Origin: a virus | Direction: 5' to 3' (one strand) | DNA: 48,138 bases | IMG/VR virus record: IMGVR_UViG_3300010885_041302 | Location: 1-48,138 of that record | Shown: positions 29,156 through 39,406 of the stretch, piece by piece | Position numbering within the stretch: the stretch's first letter is position 1 | Layout of the letters: each line of letters opens with the position of its first letter | The notes under the pieces: model-generated | Told to the model about the DNA's origin: nothing | Database searches by the model: none | Seen by the model: the letters and a program-made list of their open reading frames with translations, nothing else | Program-made: the position numbers and the translations under genes

Positions 29156-32100
29156 ATGGCTAATACAATATTACAAATTAAAAGAACTACGGTAGCTGGT
29201 AGACAACCAAACACCACAAGTTCTAGTAATGGACAATATATAAATCCAGGTGAGTTAGCAATTAACTTAACCGATGGAATTTTGTACTCTTCGAATGGTA
29301 GTGCTCTTATTGCTATTGGTGCATCTCAATCTTCATTAACTGCTTGTACTATAACGGCAACTTCTTTAAATGCAACTAATGTAACGATTGACCAAGGTAT
29401 CAGCGTCGGTAATAGCAGCGTTAATAGCTCTATTAATGCTATTGGTTTGTTCGCTGGTAATAGCAGTATAAATTCTGTTATAAATTCTATATTTATTTCT
29501 GTAAGTAATTCGGTTAGCAATTCTCAGATGTCACCGAAAATTATTTTCAGTGGTAATAGTATCGCTAATGCGCAGTTTAATCTTAATGCTTTTTCGCAAT
29601 CATTAACAGTTAGTACTTATTCGTATGATGGTTCTAATTTAACAATTTATACGACAACGAATACTAATTTCGTTGCGCCAACAAAAGGTCAGTATGTAAC
29701 ATTATCGAGTTTACCTGGAGCTGCGGCAAAATTTAATAATACTTATGAAGTTTCGGGTATAGTAGCGGCTAACGGTTTTACAATTTATACTCCTTTTGCT
29801 GCTAATATTGCCTCTGTTCAAAGAACATCTGGTGTAGCTACTATTATTACAACAAGTCCTCATGGATTTAATACATCAGATCCAATAGCTGTTTCTGGTA
29901 TTCCTGTTGATCCAAATTATGCACCTTTAACATATAATGGTTCTTATACAGTAACTTCTACTCCTAATAGTAACACTTTAACTTATGCTAATTTTCCATC
30001 GATTACGAATACTATTTCTTCATATTGGACTACTGGTGGCGCAAGTAATTTACATTTTAACACAACGACCGTTCATGGTCTATCTAATGGTATGTATGTA
30101 AATATACCTTCATTTACAGATACAGCAAGTATATCTGTAACGGGTATGTCGTTTGATCCATTTTCTGGTTCTCCAAATGCATATTTTTCTTTATCGAGTC
30201 CTTATCTTTTTACTGGCGCACAAGCTGTAACTTTATCTTCATCTTCAACTAATGTTTATTCTGCTTCAGTATCATCATTTAAATCTATTGGTACTGCGCC
30301 AACAGCTCTTTCTGCAACTCTTACAGTAGCAATGCCAACGGCACATAATCTTGATGTTGGTTCTTATATTCAATTTAATGGCGTTACTTCTGGGGCGATT
30401 AATACTACGGCATTTTCGTTTGGCGGTACTATTTCCGGAACGGTTCTTACAGTAAATTCTGTCCCTACAGGAGTTACATTTGCGGCTGGTCAAGTTATAA
30501 GTGGAAGTGGTGTTACTTCCGGAACTTATATTACTGGAGCAGGATCATCTCCTAATACTTATAATCTTAGTGCATCATCAACTGTTGCAGTCGGTGGTAC
30601 ATTTACTGCATCTATCGCAACTACTGGTATTATGACGGTTACGGGTTCGCCAACTGGTATTGCTGTTGGACAATATCTTTCTGGAACGAACGTACCACAG
30701 GGAACATACATCGCTTCATTAGGAACTGGCAGTGGTGGTGCTGGTACATACAACGTATTACCAAAACCTGGATCGGCTGTCGGATCTACAACAATTACTA
30801 GATACACTCCAATAACTATGAGCAGTGTTTCGTTAGTTTATTTGTTGAATAATAAAATTTTTAGTATTGCATCAGTTCCTACATCGACACCAAACTCTTT
30901 TAATATTACACTTCCAACTACTGGCGGTTATTCATATTATACAACTGCTGCTGTAACAGGAACTGGTGCAAATGCTTACGTACAATTAGCAGCAAATTTA
31001 AGTTTAGGTACAGCATCATTACCGACAGCTGGAAGTAGTTCAGATTTTAGTGGACAAAGACAATTTCCTTATACTGGAGCATCTGCTTCTAGTAATACTT
31101 TTGTTTTATTTAATTTAAATTCTGTAGTTGGTACACCTTATACTTCAGCAGCATTAACTACAGCCGCAGGTACGATTTCTCTACCAAGATGGAAATATCT
31201 TTTTCAGGGAACTTCTTTCGTTAGCGGCACAAGTACAATATATGGTTCAACTTGGGCATTAACAACTTCTTCGTTTACTGCTTCTATTTCCGGAACCGCT
31301 CTTACAGTTACTGGAAGTCCAACAGGCACGATTGCGATCGGTCAATATCTTACTGGTTCAAACGTATTAAACGGTACTTATATTGTAAGTGGTAGTGGAA
31401 ATAACTGGGTCGTTAACCAATCCCAGACTGTTAGCTCAACGACAATTACTGGAAATGCATTTGTAATATCGGCACAATATCATCCATTTACGACAGGACA
31501 ATGGGTGTTTTTAAAAGCAGAACCTGGAATTTATACTACTACAGGAACGAATATTCCAGCAGGATCTATAGGAAGTTCACTGGGTGGTTGGGTAATAATT
31601 ACTAATACTTCGGGCACTGGAGCATCTGCTACATTTACTGTCGGCAACAGTCTTAATAATTTAGGATCAAATTTATCTGGAATAATTTCTGGATATGTTG
31701 CTTTTGCTGGCTCTGTTTCAGGAATGACTTTAAATACAACAATAACAAGAGGACCATATACTGGTACTTTAGTTAGTAATGCAGTTCCAACTGCTAATAC
31801 TTTTGATATTGCTCCAAGTAGTACTGATATAGCTTTTACTTTAGCAGCTGGATCATTGGGTTCGCCTAAATCAGTTTCAAGTTCAGTGTCTTGGGTTACC
31901 GATAGACCTATCAGTTATCCTACATCTTCTGTTGTAAAATATTCGATAGCTTCAACTACTGCAACTTCTGGTACAGTTTCAGCTTATAATTCTATTTACA
32001 TGGAAGTTGCTAATTCTTCAACAGCTGTTAGGGTAACACCTTCTACGATTTATACTGGTAACAGTACTGCTAATATGTTTGCTAACTCTTCATCATTAGC

Positions 32101-34759
32101 AATTTCTGGATTAACGAGTGCTCTACAATTACAGCCAAGTCAAATTACAGTCGGCACTTCAGTTAATGGATTAATAGATCCAACACAAAATGCATTTTTT
32201 GTTAATAGTTCAGTTTTTAGATTAGGTGGCGGTACTTCAAAATATACTTTAATGCAAGCTGGGCAGGTTACTGTTTACGGTTCTAATCTTGTTATTGGTA
32301 CTGAAATTGCAAACATCAGTATGAACCAAAGTAATCTTGTTATTTCTTCTAATAGTATCGTCACAACAATTAATTCTAATAATGCTACTTTTGGCGGTGA
32401 CGTTACTGTAACTGGCGGTTTAATTGCAAATGGTTCGTATGGTGATAGTGGAAGTATATTAATCAGTACTGGAACAAATACTTATTGGGGAAATGTTCCT
32501 GGATTAGACACAACACAAAATTATAGTTTTACTGGAGGTTTGTCATTTTATTCAACGACAAACGTATACAGCAATTCTATTAATTTTATTGATAATATTG
32601 GAAATTACCAATCAGCAGCTGCTAACGGAATATCATTAGCAGATACTAATGGATTTAATTCATTACTTACTGCAAATACTTTTACATTATCAGACAACAA
32701 TACAATTGTTAACTCTACGACAATTACTCCAACTTTAATTTCGATTGGTAATTCTACTGTTAATACGCAAACTAATTCTACTGTTTTCTTTACTGGTAAT
32801 AGCAGTTTTTATAGTTACATTAATGTTTCATCTCAAGGTGTTGTTAATACGTCAGGAAATGTTACTTTAACACCAACCTCTATTTCATTCAGTAATACTA
32901 CATCATCTAACTTTTTTGTTGCGAATGATTCTGGTACTTTTGTTAAAAATATAATTACTGGTACATCTGTTTATGTAAATTCTACAAATAAAATTGCAGC
33001 ATTACAAGTCGGTATGAATGATTCGACTGGCGGAGGCACTGCATGGGATAAAACTTATGCTGTATTCGGACCACCAACTCTTACAACAACAACACCAGCT
33101 CTTGGTATAGGTTGGAACAGTGCTGGTGGTTATGGAGAAATTATTTCAGTAACTCCTGGAACTGGCTGGAACAATTTAAGATTAAAAGGTAATCTTGTAC
33201 AATTATATTATACAGCTTCTGGCGGTAGTGCTGAAACAGAAGGTTTTAGATTAGATGCCGCATCCGGTAACGTAGGTATTGGAAATACTGCTCCAGGAGA
33301 CAAATTATCAATTAACGGAACAACATATCTAGGTGGCAATTTAAAAATTTCTACTGGTATTTCTATTATTGATTCTACTGGTTCACAAGGAACAGTTGGA
33401 CAGGTTCTTACATCAAATGGCGTTAGTAACGTATACTGGTCGACTATAAGTGCAGCAGCTTCCGTTAATACTGCTGCCCAGTATGCTTGGACTAATACTC
33501 AATCGTTCAGCAACGTAGTTACTTTTAACGGTAACGTAGTTATGAGTGCTGCTAATAACGTAATAAATGCTACATCTTATACTGTAGGTACTGCATTTGT
33601 TGCCAATGCTACTGGCGTCTACACTACTGGTACCGTAAACGCTGCATCATTTACAACGACTGGTAATGCTAATGCTGCTAATCATTATGCAGGTGCTAAT
33701 GCGGTATTCAATTCTACTAATCTTTTATGGACTGGTAATACGAGTACTTCACCAACAATTACACTAGCGAATACTGGCGCATTTAGTATTGGTAATAGTA
33801 GCACTACTCAAACTACTGGTTCTATAACAGTAGCTAACTCTGCTGGTAACGTACAGATAACTGCTGGAGCAACAAGTATACTTGCGACTGGCATCGTTAA
33901 TGCTTCTGCGTTTACAACGACTGGTAATGCTAATGCTGCTAATCATTATGCAGGTGCTAATGCGGTATTCAATTCTACTAATCTTTTATGGACTGGTAAT
34001 ACGAGTACTTCACCAACAATTACACTTTCAAACACTGGTGCGTTTACTATCGGTAATAGTAGCACTACTCAAACTACTGGAACCATTTCAGTAGCAAACT
34101 CTGCAGGCAACGTAACAATAACTGCAGTTTCTGTTGCAGTTGGTAGTGCAGAAACGATTAATGCTACTGGTATCTATACTACTGGTACAGTTAATGCTTT
34201 GGCAATTAATTCTACTTCATATACAATCGGTAGTTCGTTTATTGCAAACACTTCAGGTGTTTATACTACTGGTACTGTAAATGCGGCTTCATATACAATC
34301 GGTGCTATAGTAACTGCTAACAATAATGGTATTTTTACAACCAACGTAGTAAGTTCGATATCTCATCTTACAACTGGTGGTACATTTGTTGCTAACAATA
34401 CTGCTCTTTATGTTAACTCTGCAATTTTTCTTGCAGGTTCGAACGGTACTGTAGGACAAGTTCTTACTTCTAACGGAACAAGTAATGCATACTGGGCATC
34501 TGTAACAGCAACAATTAATACTGCTGCTCAATATAGCTGGACGAATACTCAAACATTTTCTGCTAACCAAACATTATTTACTAGCACCAACGCTTCTCCT
34601 AATGCTATCGCTGGTGCTATTATTTCATATGGTGGTATAGCTGCAAACGGTAACGTGTATACTGCAGGTCGTATCGGTTATGCTAACTCAGCTGGTGCCA
34701 ATCAGGCGTATACATATTATAATGCATCAACTGGTAGTCTCGATACGGTATTTGGATAA
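29156..34759 (+). CDS. Large repeat-rich tail fibre protein (1867 aa)
   Basis: The N-terminus (LQIKRTTVAGRQPNT, NPGELAINLTDGILYSSNG) is a known fibre-type start with a PGELAxN-x-DG-x-LY motif. Middle repeats use motifs such as TVTGSPTGIAVGQYLSGTNV, repeated as VTGSPTGTIAIGQYLTGSNV, and a second family of FVANATGVYTTGTVNAAS. A 116-bp exact DNA repeat (33650-33765 and 33911-34026) duplicates a module containing NHYAGANAVFNSTNLLW. Between them lies GWNNLRLKGNLVQLYY (~1340), typical of fibre tail domains. A GAGGA site lies before ATG 29156. The stop overlaps the next start. Confidence 0.78.
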   Translation: MANTILQIKRTTVAGRQPNTTSSSNGQYINPGELAINLTDGILYSSNGSALIAIGASQSSLTACTITATSLNATNVTIDQGISVGNSSVNSSINAIGLFAGNSSINSVINSIFISVSNSVSNSQMSPKIIFSGNSIANAQFNLNAFSQSLTVSTYSYDGSNLTIYTTTNTNFVAPTKGQYVTLSSLPGAAAKFNNTYEVSGIVAANGFTIYTPFAANIASVQRTSGVATIITTSPHGFNTSDPIAVSGIPVDPNYAPLTYNGSYTVTSTPNSNTLTYANFPSITNTISSYWTTGGASNLHFNTTTVHGLSNGMYVNIPSFTDTASISVTGMSFDPFSGSPNAYFSLSSPYLFTGAQAVTLSSSSTNVYSASVSSFKSIGTAPTALSATLTVAMPTAHNLDVGSYIQFNGVTSGAINTTAFSFGGTISGTVLTVNSVPTGVTFAAGQVISGSGVTSGTYITGAGSSPNTYNLSASSTVAVGGTFTASIATTGIMTVTGSPTGIAVGQYLSGTNVPQGTYIASLGTGSGGAGTYNVLPKPGSAVGSTTITRYTPITMSSVSLVYLLNNKIFSIASVPTSTPNSFNITLPTTGGYSYYTTAAVTGTGANAYVQLAANLSLGTASLPTAGSSSDFSGQRQFPYTGASASSNTFVLFNLNSVVGTPYTSAALTTAAGTISLPRWKYLFQGTSFVSGTSTIYGSTWALTTSSFTASISGTALTVTGSPTGTIAIGQYLTGSNVLNGTYIVSGSGNNWVVNQSQTVSSTTITGNAFVISAQYHPFTTGQWVFLKAEPGIYTTTGTNIPAGSIGSSLGGWVIITNTSGTGASATFTVGNSLNNLGSNLSGIISGYVAFAGSVSGMTLNTTITRGPYTGTLVSNAVPTANTFDIAPSSTDIAFTLAAGSLGSPKSVSSSVSWVTDRPISYPTSSVVKYSIASTTATSGTVSAYNSIYMEVANSSTAVRVTPSTIYTGNSTANMFANSSSLAISGLTSALQLQPSQITVGTSVNGLIDPTQNAFFVNSSVFRLGGGTSKYTLMQAGQVTVYGSNLVIGTEIANISMNQSNLVISSNSIVTTINSNNATFGGDVTVTGGLIANGSYGDSGSILISTGTNTYWGNVPGLDTTQNYSFTGGLSFYSTTNVYSNSINFIDNIGNYQSAAANGISLADTNGFNSLLTANTFTLSDNNTIVNSTTITPTLISIGNSTVNTQTNSTVFFTGNSSFYSYINVSSQGVVNTSGNVTLTPTSISFSNTTSSNFFVANDSGTFVKNIITGTSVYVNSTNKIAALQVGMNDSTGGGTAWDKTYAVFGPPTLTTTTPALGIGWNSAGGYGEIISVTPGTGWNNLRLKGNLVQLYYTASGGSAETEGFRLDAASGNVGIGNTAPGDKLSINGTTYLGGNLKISTGISIIDSTGSQGTVGQVLTSNGVSNVYWSTISAAASVNTAAQYAWTNTQSFSNVVTFNGNVVMSAANNVINATSYTVGTAFVANATGVYTTGTVNAASFTTTGNANAANHYAGANAVFNSTNLLWTGNTSTSPTITLANTGAFSIGNSSTTQTTGSITVANSAGNVQITAGATSILATGIVNASAFTTTGNANAANHYAGANAVFNSTNLLWTGNTSTSPTITLSNTGAFTIGNSSTTQTTGTISVANSAGNVTITAVSVAVGSAETINATGIYTTGTVNALAINSTSYTIGSSFIANTSGVYTTGTVNAASYTIGAIVTANNNGIFTTNVVSSISHLTTGGTFVANNTALYVNSAIFLAGSNGTVGQVLTSNGTSNAYWASVTATINTAAQYSWTNTQTFSANQTLFTSTNASPNAIAGAIISYGGIAANGNVYTAGRIGYANSAGANQAYTYYNASTGSLDTVFG
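33650..33765 (+). repeat. 116-bp exact repeat in fibre gene, copy 1
   Basis: Identical to 33911-34026 at an offset of 261 bp (87 codons, in frame). The surrounding sequence is similar but diverged, so the exact part has been recently copied or homogenised within the fibre gene. Confidence 0.95.
33911..34026 (+). repeat. 116-bp exact repeat in fibre gene, copy 2
   Basis: Identical to 33650-33765. Downstream sequence encoding the IGNSSTTQTTG motif continues with lower similarity and recurs in the 288-residue protein gene near 36330. Confidence 0.95.
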
Positions 34760-36147
34760 TGGCAACTAAAGTTATAATTCTTACTACTGCTAGTGGATCA
34801 ACATGGACTGTTCCTTCTGATTTTTCATCTAGTAATAATACTATTGAAGCCATCGGTGGTGGCGGTGGATCGGGTTCTGGTTGGCCAGCTGGTGGTGCAG
34901 GTGGTGGCGGTGGTGCATATACTAAATTAAGTAATTTTTCTTTAACTCCAGGACAAGTAGTTAATATTAGTGTTGGTACGGGTGCTGCAACCCCTACAGC
35001 TAATGGCGGCGATACTTGGTTTAATACAGCAGCTGCTTCTGCACCATCATCTTCTGCAACTGGATTACTTGCAAAAGGTGGTTCTTTTAGTTCTAATACT
35101 ACAGGTGGTTTAGGTGGACAAGCATCTGCTTCTATTCCTTCAGCTGCTGCTTTTAGTGGCGGTAACGGAGGCACTGGCGGTGTAAATGGCGGTGGCGGTG
35201 GCGGTGGTGGTGCTGCAGGACCAAATGGAGCTGGTGGTACTGGTGGTCCATCAAATAACGGTACTGGTGGCGGTGGCGGTGGCGGTAATGGTGGTACTAA
35301 TGGTAGTTCTAGCGTAGGTGGTACAGGAGGCGGAACACCGACTGGTTCTGCTGGTAGTGGTTTTAATTCGCCACGAGGTACAGGAGCAGGTGGCGGTGGC
35401 GGTGGCGGCGGAGCAGGTGGAGGAAACTATAGAGGCGGAGAAGGTGGCGTAGGTGTTTACTGGACTGCAACCAGCACTACTTCCCAAACTGTTACTATTA
35501 GTATTGCTAATCCAGGCGTATTTACTGTTACTACTGCTCCTCAATCTGGAACACCTGTTGTATTTTCTACTACTGGTGCACTTCCAACAGGTATTACAGC
35601 TGGTACAACTTATTACGTTCTTGCTATTTTTTCTGGAGGCGTTACCTCTACTACCACATTTAATATAGCCGCTACTCTTAACGGAACAGCTATTAATACA
35701 ACTGGCACACAATCTGGTACACATACTGCAACATTTACTGCAGTTGCAGGTCCAGGAGGTGGTTCTGGTGCGGGTACTTCTACTAATGGTCCTAATACAA
35801 CAACAGGTTCTGGCGGTAGATATGGTGGCGGTCAAGGAAACCAGAATGGTGATACTAGTGGCGCTGCTGGTGCAGGTATCATTGTTATTACCTACACACC
35901 ACCAACATACGTAACAAGATTAAATTCATCTGGTAATTTTTATACTGTTGGAACATTTGATGAAGTAACTGGTTTAACGGGTGTAGCTACTAGAACGTAT
36001 AGTAATGGTACATTTTTAATTGCCAATACAGGAATATTTGATGAAGTTGCAATAAATCCAATTACTGCTGGGTTAGCCCAGAAACTTTTTGCAAATGGAA
36101 CTTTACAAATTTCTGGCATATTTGATGAAGTTACAAAACCAACATAA
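34759..36147 (+). CDS. Glycine-rich adhesin-like protein (462 aa)
   Basis: The N-terminus is beta-rich (KVIILTTASGSTWTVPSDF) with IEAIGGGGGSG. Residues ~30-235 are dominated by Gly runs (GGGGGGGG, GGTGG, GAGG) resembling polyglycine-II adhesin tips of T-even-type fibres. A folded module follows (~236-330; VTTAPQSGTPVVFSTTGALP), a fibre insert seen in other phages. The last 80 residues repeat the motif FDEV three times (GTFDEVTG, GIFDEVAI, GIFDEVTK). Its position after the long fibre suggests a receptor-binding tip or adhesin. It overlaps the previous stop by one base. Confidence 0.72.
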   Translation: MATKVIILTTASGSTWTVPSDFSSSNNTIEAIGGGGGSGSGWPAGGAGGGGGAYTKLSNFSLTPGQVVNISVGTGAATPTANGGDTWFNTAAASAPSSSATGLLAKGGSFSSNTTGGLGGQASASIPSAAAFSGGNGGTGGVNGGGGGGGGAAGPNGAGGTGGPSNNGTGGGGGGGNGGTNGSSSVGGTGGGTPTGSAGSGFNSPRGTGAGGGGGGGGAGGGNYRGGEGGVGVYWTATSTTSQTVTISIANPGVFTVTTAPQSGTPVVFSTTGALPTGITAGTTYYVLAIFSGGVTSTTTFNIAATLNGTAINTTGTQSGTHTATFTAVAGPGGGSGAGTSTNGPNTTTGSGGRYGGGQGNQNGDTSGAAGAGIIVITYTPPTYVTRLNSSGNFYTVGTFDEVTGLTGVATRTYSNGTFLIANTGIFDEVAINPITAGLAQKLFANGTLQISGIFDEVTKPT

Positions 36148-36150
36148 ATA
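36143..36150 (+). promoter_or_regulatory. T4-type late promoter motif
   Basis: CATAAATA at 36143-36150 overlaps the stop codon of the adhesin-like gene, 23 bases before the next start. It has seven of eight positions of TATAAATA. Confidence 0.5.
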
Positions 36151-36172
36151 ACTATTAATTAGGAAAATTTAT

Positions 36173-37039
36173 ATGGCAAATTTACAAAGTGGTACGAGAA
36201 TTTATGGAACAGCGAACGTTGATACACAAATCAACTTGAGCACCAATTTAACAATAAATACTATTTCTTTTTCGTATATTGGTAACACAACCACTTCTCC
36301 AACTATAGCTATTGCAAATACTGGCTCTTTAACTATTGGAAATAGCAGTACTACGCAGACCGCATCGATCATAACTTTAGCTAACTCTGCAGGTAACGTA
36401 CAGATAACTCCTGGAACAGTTAGTATTAATGCGACTGGTTCTATCAATGCTGCTTCGCACACAGTCGGAACTACGTTTATTGCTAACTCTACCCAGCTTA
36501 CAATTACAACACCATTTTCTGCCAATGCTTCAGTTGGCACAGCTGGTCAAGTTTTAGTTTCGAACGGTGCTACTGGTTCGCCTTTTTGGAGTTCTGCTGT
36601 TAGGTCTGGTACATCAGTCGCAACTACATCTGGAACATCAGTTGATTATCTTAGTATTCCATCATATGTAAAACGTATTACAGTAATGTATAATGGGTTT
36701 TCGACGAGCAGCACCAGTAATTATTTAATTCAATTAATTACTGGTGCATCTACTGTAGTATCTACTGGTTATGTTTCTTCTTGCAGAAGTGCCACCAGCA
36801 CTGCAGGTTTTTTAACAGTTGATGGTCCAACAGCTGCAAGTTTGACATCTGGTTCAATTACTATATCTAATCTTAGTGGTAATATATGGGTATCATCTGG
36901 CAATCTTCAGATATCTGGCGGTGTTGTATATTATTCTGCAGGTATAATATCACTTGCTGCAGCATTAACTGGAGTTAGAATAACTTCTGTGACGCCAGAT
37001 ACTTTAGACGCTGGTTCCGTCAACATACTTTACGAATGA
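36173..37039 (+). CDS. Tail fibre protein sharing modules with the 1867-aa fibre (288 aa)
   Basis: The first ~120 residues reuse fibre modules found in the 1867-residue protein: NTGSLTIGNSSTTQT, ANSAGNVQITPG, HTVGTTFIANS and GTAGQVLVSNGA. The C-terminal half (~150-288) is a separate globular beta domain (VDYLSIPSYVKRITVMYNGF) and likely a receptor-binding or capping part. AGGA precedes ATG 36173. It could be a short tail fibre or a tip attached to the long one. Confidence 0.68.
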   Translation: MANLQSGTRIYGTANVDTQINLSTNLTINTISFSYIGNTTTSPTIAIANTGSLTIGNSSTTQTASIITLANSAGNVQITPGTVSINATGSINAASHTVGTTFIANSTQLTITTPFSANASVGTAGQVLVSNGATGSPFWSSAVRSGTSVATTSGTSVDYLSIPSYVKRITVMYNGFSTSSTSNYLIQLITGASTVVSTGYVSSCRSATSTAGFLTVDGPTAASLTSGSITISNLSGNIWVSSGNLQISGGVVYYSAGIISLAAALTGVRITSVTPDTLDAGSVNILYE

Positions 37040-37046
37040 GGAAAAT

Positions 37047-37172
37047 ATGTCAATTATTCAAGTAGATGTTCAAACAGGTATTGTAACTATTATCGAAGAT
37101 GATGGAAGTATTACTGTTGTTACAGATCCAAATCTGCCAGATACTTCTAATACATCAACATCAAATACTTAA
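37047..37172 (+). CDS. Hypothetical acidic small protein (41 aa)
   Basis: ATG 37047 with GAGGA at 37038-37042 begins MSIIQVDVQTGIVTIIEDDG and ends at TAA 37170-37172. It is acidic with two beta-hairpin-like halves (VDVQTGIVTII, GSITVVT) and a Thr/Ser/Asn tail. The strong ribosome site and tight fit after the fibre gene support it. It could be a fibre accessory protein; no homology is recognised. Confidence 0.6.
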   Translation: MSIIQVDVQTGIVTIIEDDGSITVVTDPNLPDTSNTSTSNT

Positions 37173-37198
37173 CTAAATATCCATAAAAGGATTTAAAA

Positions 37199-37627
37199 AT
37201 GGTTGGGACTACGAGAGCAGATAAATTTACCCAAACACAGAATAAACAGATTCTGTTCTCGGATTTTCTTGATAATTTTAATATTACTCCATTTAATAAT
37301 CAATTAGCAAAAGTAACTAACGAAAATTCTGTACGCCAGTCAATTACAAATTTAGTATTGACAAATTATGGCGAAAGATTATTTCAGCCGAACGTTGGCG
37401 GTAATGTAGGAGATTCATTATTTGAATTTGCTGATTCTGTAACTGCTCAAAATTTAACATATGACATTACAAATACAATTAAAGATTTCGAGCCAAGAGC
37501 AAATGTTATAAGTGTTGTTGTTTACCCATCGCCTGATCAAAACACTTTTATCGTAAATATCGTATTTTCTATTATAAATAGCACAACACAAATACAAATT
37601 CAATTAACAGTAGCGAGAGTTAGATAA
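37199..37627 (+). CDS. 25: gp25-like baseplate wedge protein
   Basis: The 142-residue protein has NFNITPFNNQLAKVTNENSV, then ITNLVLTNYGERLFQPNVG and GDSLFEFADSV. This is the GPW/gp25 family signature (NLLLT-x-GER-x-xxPxxG). T4 gp25 is 132 residues. It joins the wedge to the sheath. AAAGGA precedes ATG 37199. gp6 follows with no gap. Confidence 0.95.
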   Translation: MVGTTRADKFTQTQNKQILFSDFLDNFNITPFNNQLAKVTNENSVRQSITNLVLTNYGERLFQPNVGGNVGDSLFEFADSVTAQNLTYDITNTIKDFEPRANVISVVVYPSPDQNTFIVNIVFSIINSTTQIQIQLTVARVR

Positions 37628-39406
37628 ATGGCTAATAGTTCTGTAAACCTAACTTCTTTAGATTTTGATACAATTAAATCTACTTTACAGCAATATCTTA
37701 AATCTCAATCTACTTTCCAAGATTATGATTTTACTGGGTCGAATATGAATGTCCTTTTGGACGTTTTATCATATAATACATATTTAAATTCATTTTATCT
37801 TAATATGGTAACAGCCGAAAGTTTTTTAGACAGTGCTCAGTTAAGAGATAGTGTTGTTTCTCATGCTAAAGAATTAAATTATATTCCATCATCCGCTACT
37901 TCTTCAGAAGCAGTTATTAATTTAAATTTTATTACTACTGGTATTACAACTGGTGCATTTGTTATTCCAAAAGGAACTGCATTTTCTGGAACAAATTCTA
38001 ACGGTTCGTTTACATTTTCAACTAATACAAACATAACAGCAATATCTTCATCAAATACATTTGCATTTAGTAATGTATCAATCTATGAAGGCACATATAT
38101 TAACGAATCATTTATCGTTGATTATACTCAACCAGCACAAAGATTTATTCTTTCTAATGCAACTATCGATACTGGAAGTATCGCTGTTACTGTTTCCGAA
38201 AACAACGGAAGCAATAATATAATTTACACACAGGCGACTAGTTTATTTGGTGTTAACTCCAATTCAGCAGTATATTTTTTACAGGCTGCTCAAAACGGTA
38301 AATATGAAATTGTATTTGGCGATGGTGTGTTTGGCGACTATCCTTTAAATAATTCTGTTATCATCGTTACATACAGAATTACACAAGGATCGGCAGGTGG
38401 AGGAATTTCAACATTTTATTTAAATCAAGATCTCGGTTCGTATAATGGCGGTACTGCTATATCTACTGTTACTACTGTTTCAAATAGCTCAAATGGTTCA
38501 GATCCAGAAACTATCGAATCGATTCGTTTTAGAGCACCTCGTTCATATCAAGTTCAGGATAGAGCTGTAACAACTAGTGATTATAGAACATTAATTCTTG
38601 ATAACTTCAACGATATTGAAGACGTAAACGTATTCGGAGGAGAAACTCTACCTAATCCAGAATATGGCGTAGTTTATATTTCACCTTCGACGTACAGTGG
38701 AGCACCACTTGCCAATCAAAGAAAAGCTGATATATTATCATATCTTTTAACAAAAAAAATAATTAATATTACAAATAAAATTATAGATCCTAATTACATT
38801 TACATAGTTCCAACTGTTATTATAAATGTTAATTTTACAAATACTTCATTAACGCCAGTCGACTTCCAAACAGCCGTTTTAAATAGTATTTTTAATTTTA
38901 ATTTTACATATCTTCAAAAATTTAATACTACGTTTAGATATTCTAAATTGCTAGAGGCTATCGATAATACGAATTCTAGTATAAATGGTAATTTAACATC
39001 AATACAAATTTATAAATTATTAGAACCAACTTTAAATGTTGTTTCTTCGTTATCAACTTCTTTTGGTAATGAACTTAATATGGGAAGTATTACAAGTAGT
39101 AGCTTTATTTTAACTGATGGTAATACATATCAGATTACCGATGTTAATCCGAACGCTGTTGGAATTACTGGAATTTTATACTTAAAACAAATTACAACGA
39201 ATAACACTCAAAATTATATAAATGTAGGAACAATAGATTATATGAGTGGAACTTTAAGTATTAAAAATATTACGGTTTATAGTTTTATGGGTGCTGCTGG
39301 TATAAAAATATTAGCAACTTCGATGTATAACGATATTATCGGAAATTCAAATAATATCGTAGAAATTGATTTAGGGTCTACTACTGTAACGGTAAATGCT
39401 ACATAA
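37628..39406 (+). CDS. 6: gp6-like baseplate wedge protein
   Basis: The 592-residue protein (T4 gp6: 660) starts with LDFDTIKSTLQQYLKSQSTF and SNMNVLLDVLSYNTYLNSFY. It then has QLRDSVVSHAKELNYIPSS and the conserved GSDPETIESIRFRAPRSYQV, RAVTTSDYRTLI and GVVYISPS. These are hallmark blocks of gp6, which forms the ring that links wedges (BaseplateJ-like core). Its gene follows gp25 without a gap, as in other T4-like phages, and overlaps the next start by one base. Confidence 0.95.
   Translation: MANSSVNLTSLDFDTIKSTLQQYLKSQSTFQDYDFTGSNMNVLLDVLSYNTYLNSFYLNMVTAESFLDSAQLRDSVVSHAKELNYIPSSATSSEAVINLNFITTGITTGAFVIPKGTAFSGTNSNGSFTFSTNTNITAISSSNTFAFSNVSIYEGTYINESFIVDYTQPAQRFILSNATIDTGSIAVTVSENNGSNNIIYTQATSLFGVNSNSAVYFLQAAQNGKYEIVFGDGVFGDYPLNNSVIIVTYRITQGSAGGGISTFYLNQDLGSYNGGTAISTVTTVSNSSNGSDPETIESIRFRAPRSYQVQDRAVTTSDYRTLILDNFNDIEDVNVFGGETLPNPEYGVVYISPSTYSGAPLANQRKADILSYLLTKKIINITNKIIDPNYIYIVPTVIINVNFTNTSLTPVDFQTAVLNSIFNFNFTYLQKFNTTFRYSKLLEAIDNTNSSINGNLTSIQIYKLLEPTLNVVSSLSTSFGNELNMGSITSSSFILTDGNTYQITDVNPNAVGITGILYLKQITTNNTQNYINVGTIDYMSGTLSIKNITVYSFMGAAGIKILATSMYNDIIGNSNNIVEIDLGSTTVTVNAT

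Noticed and set aside
35251-35835. Minus-strand Cys/Ser/Thr-rich frame
   Set aside because: Shadow of the Gly-run codons in the adhesin-like gene.
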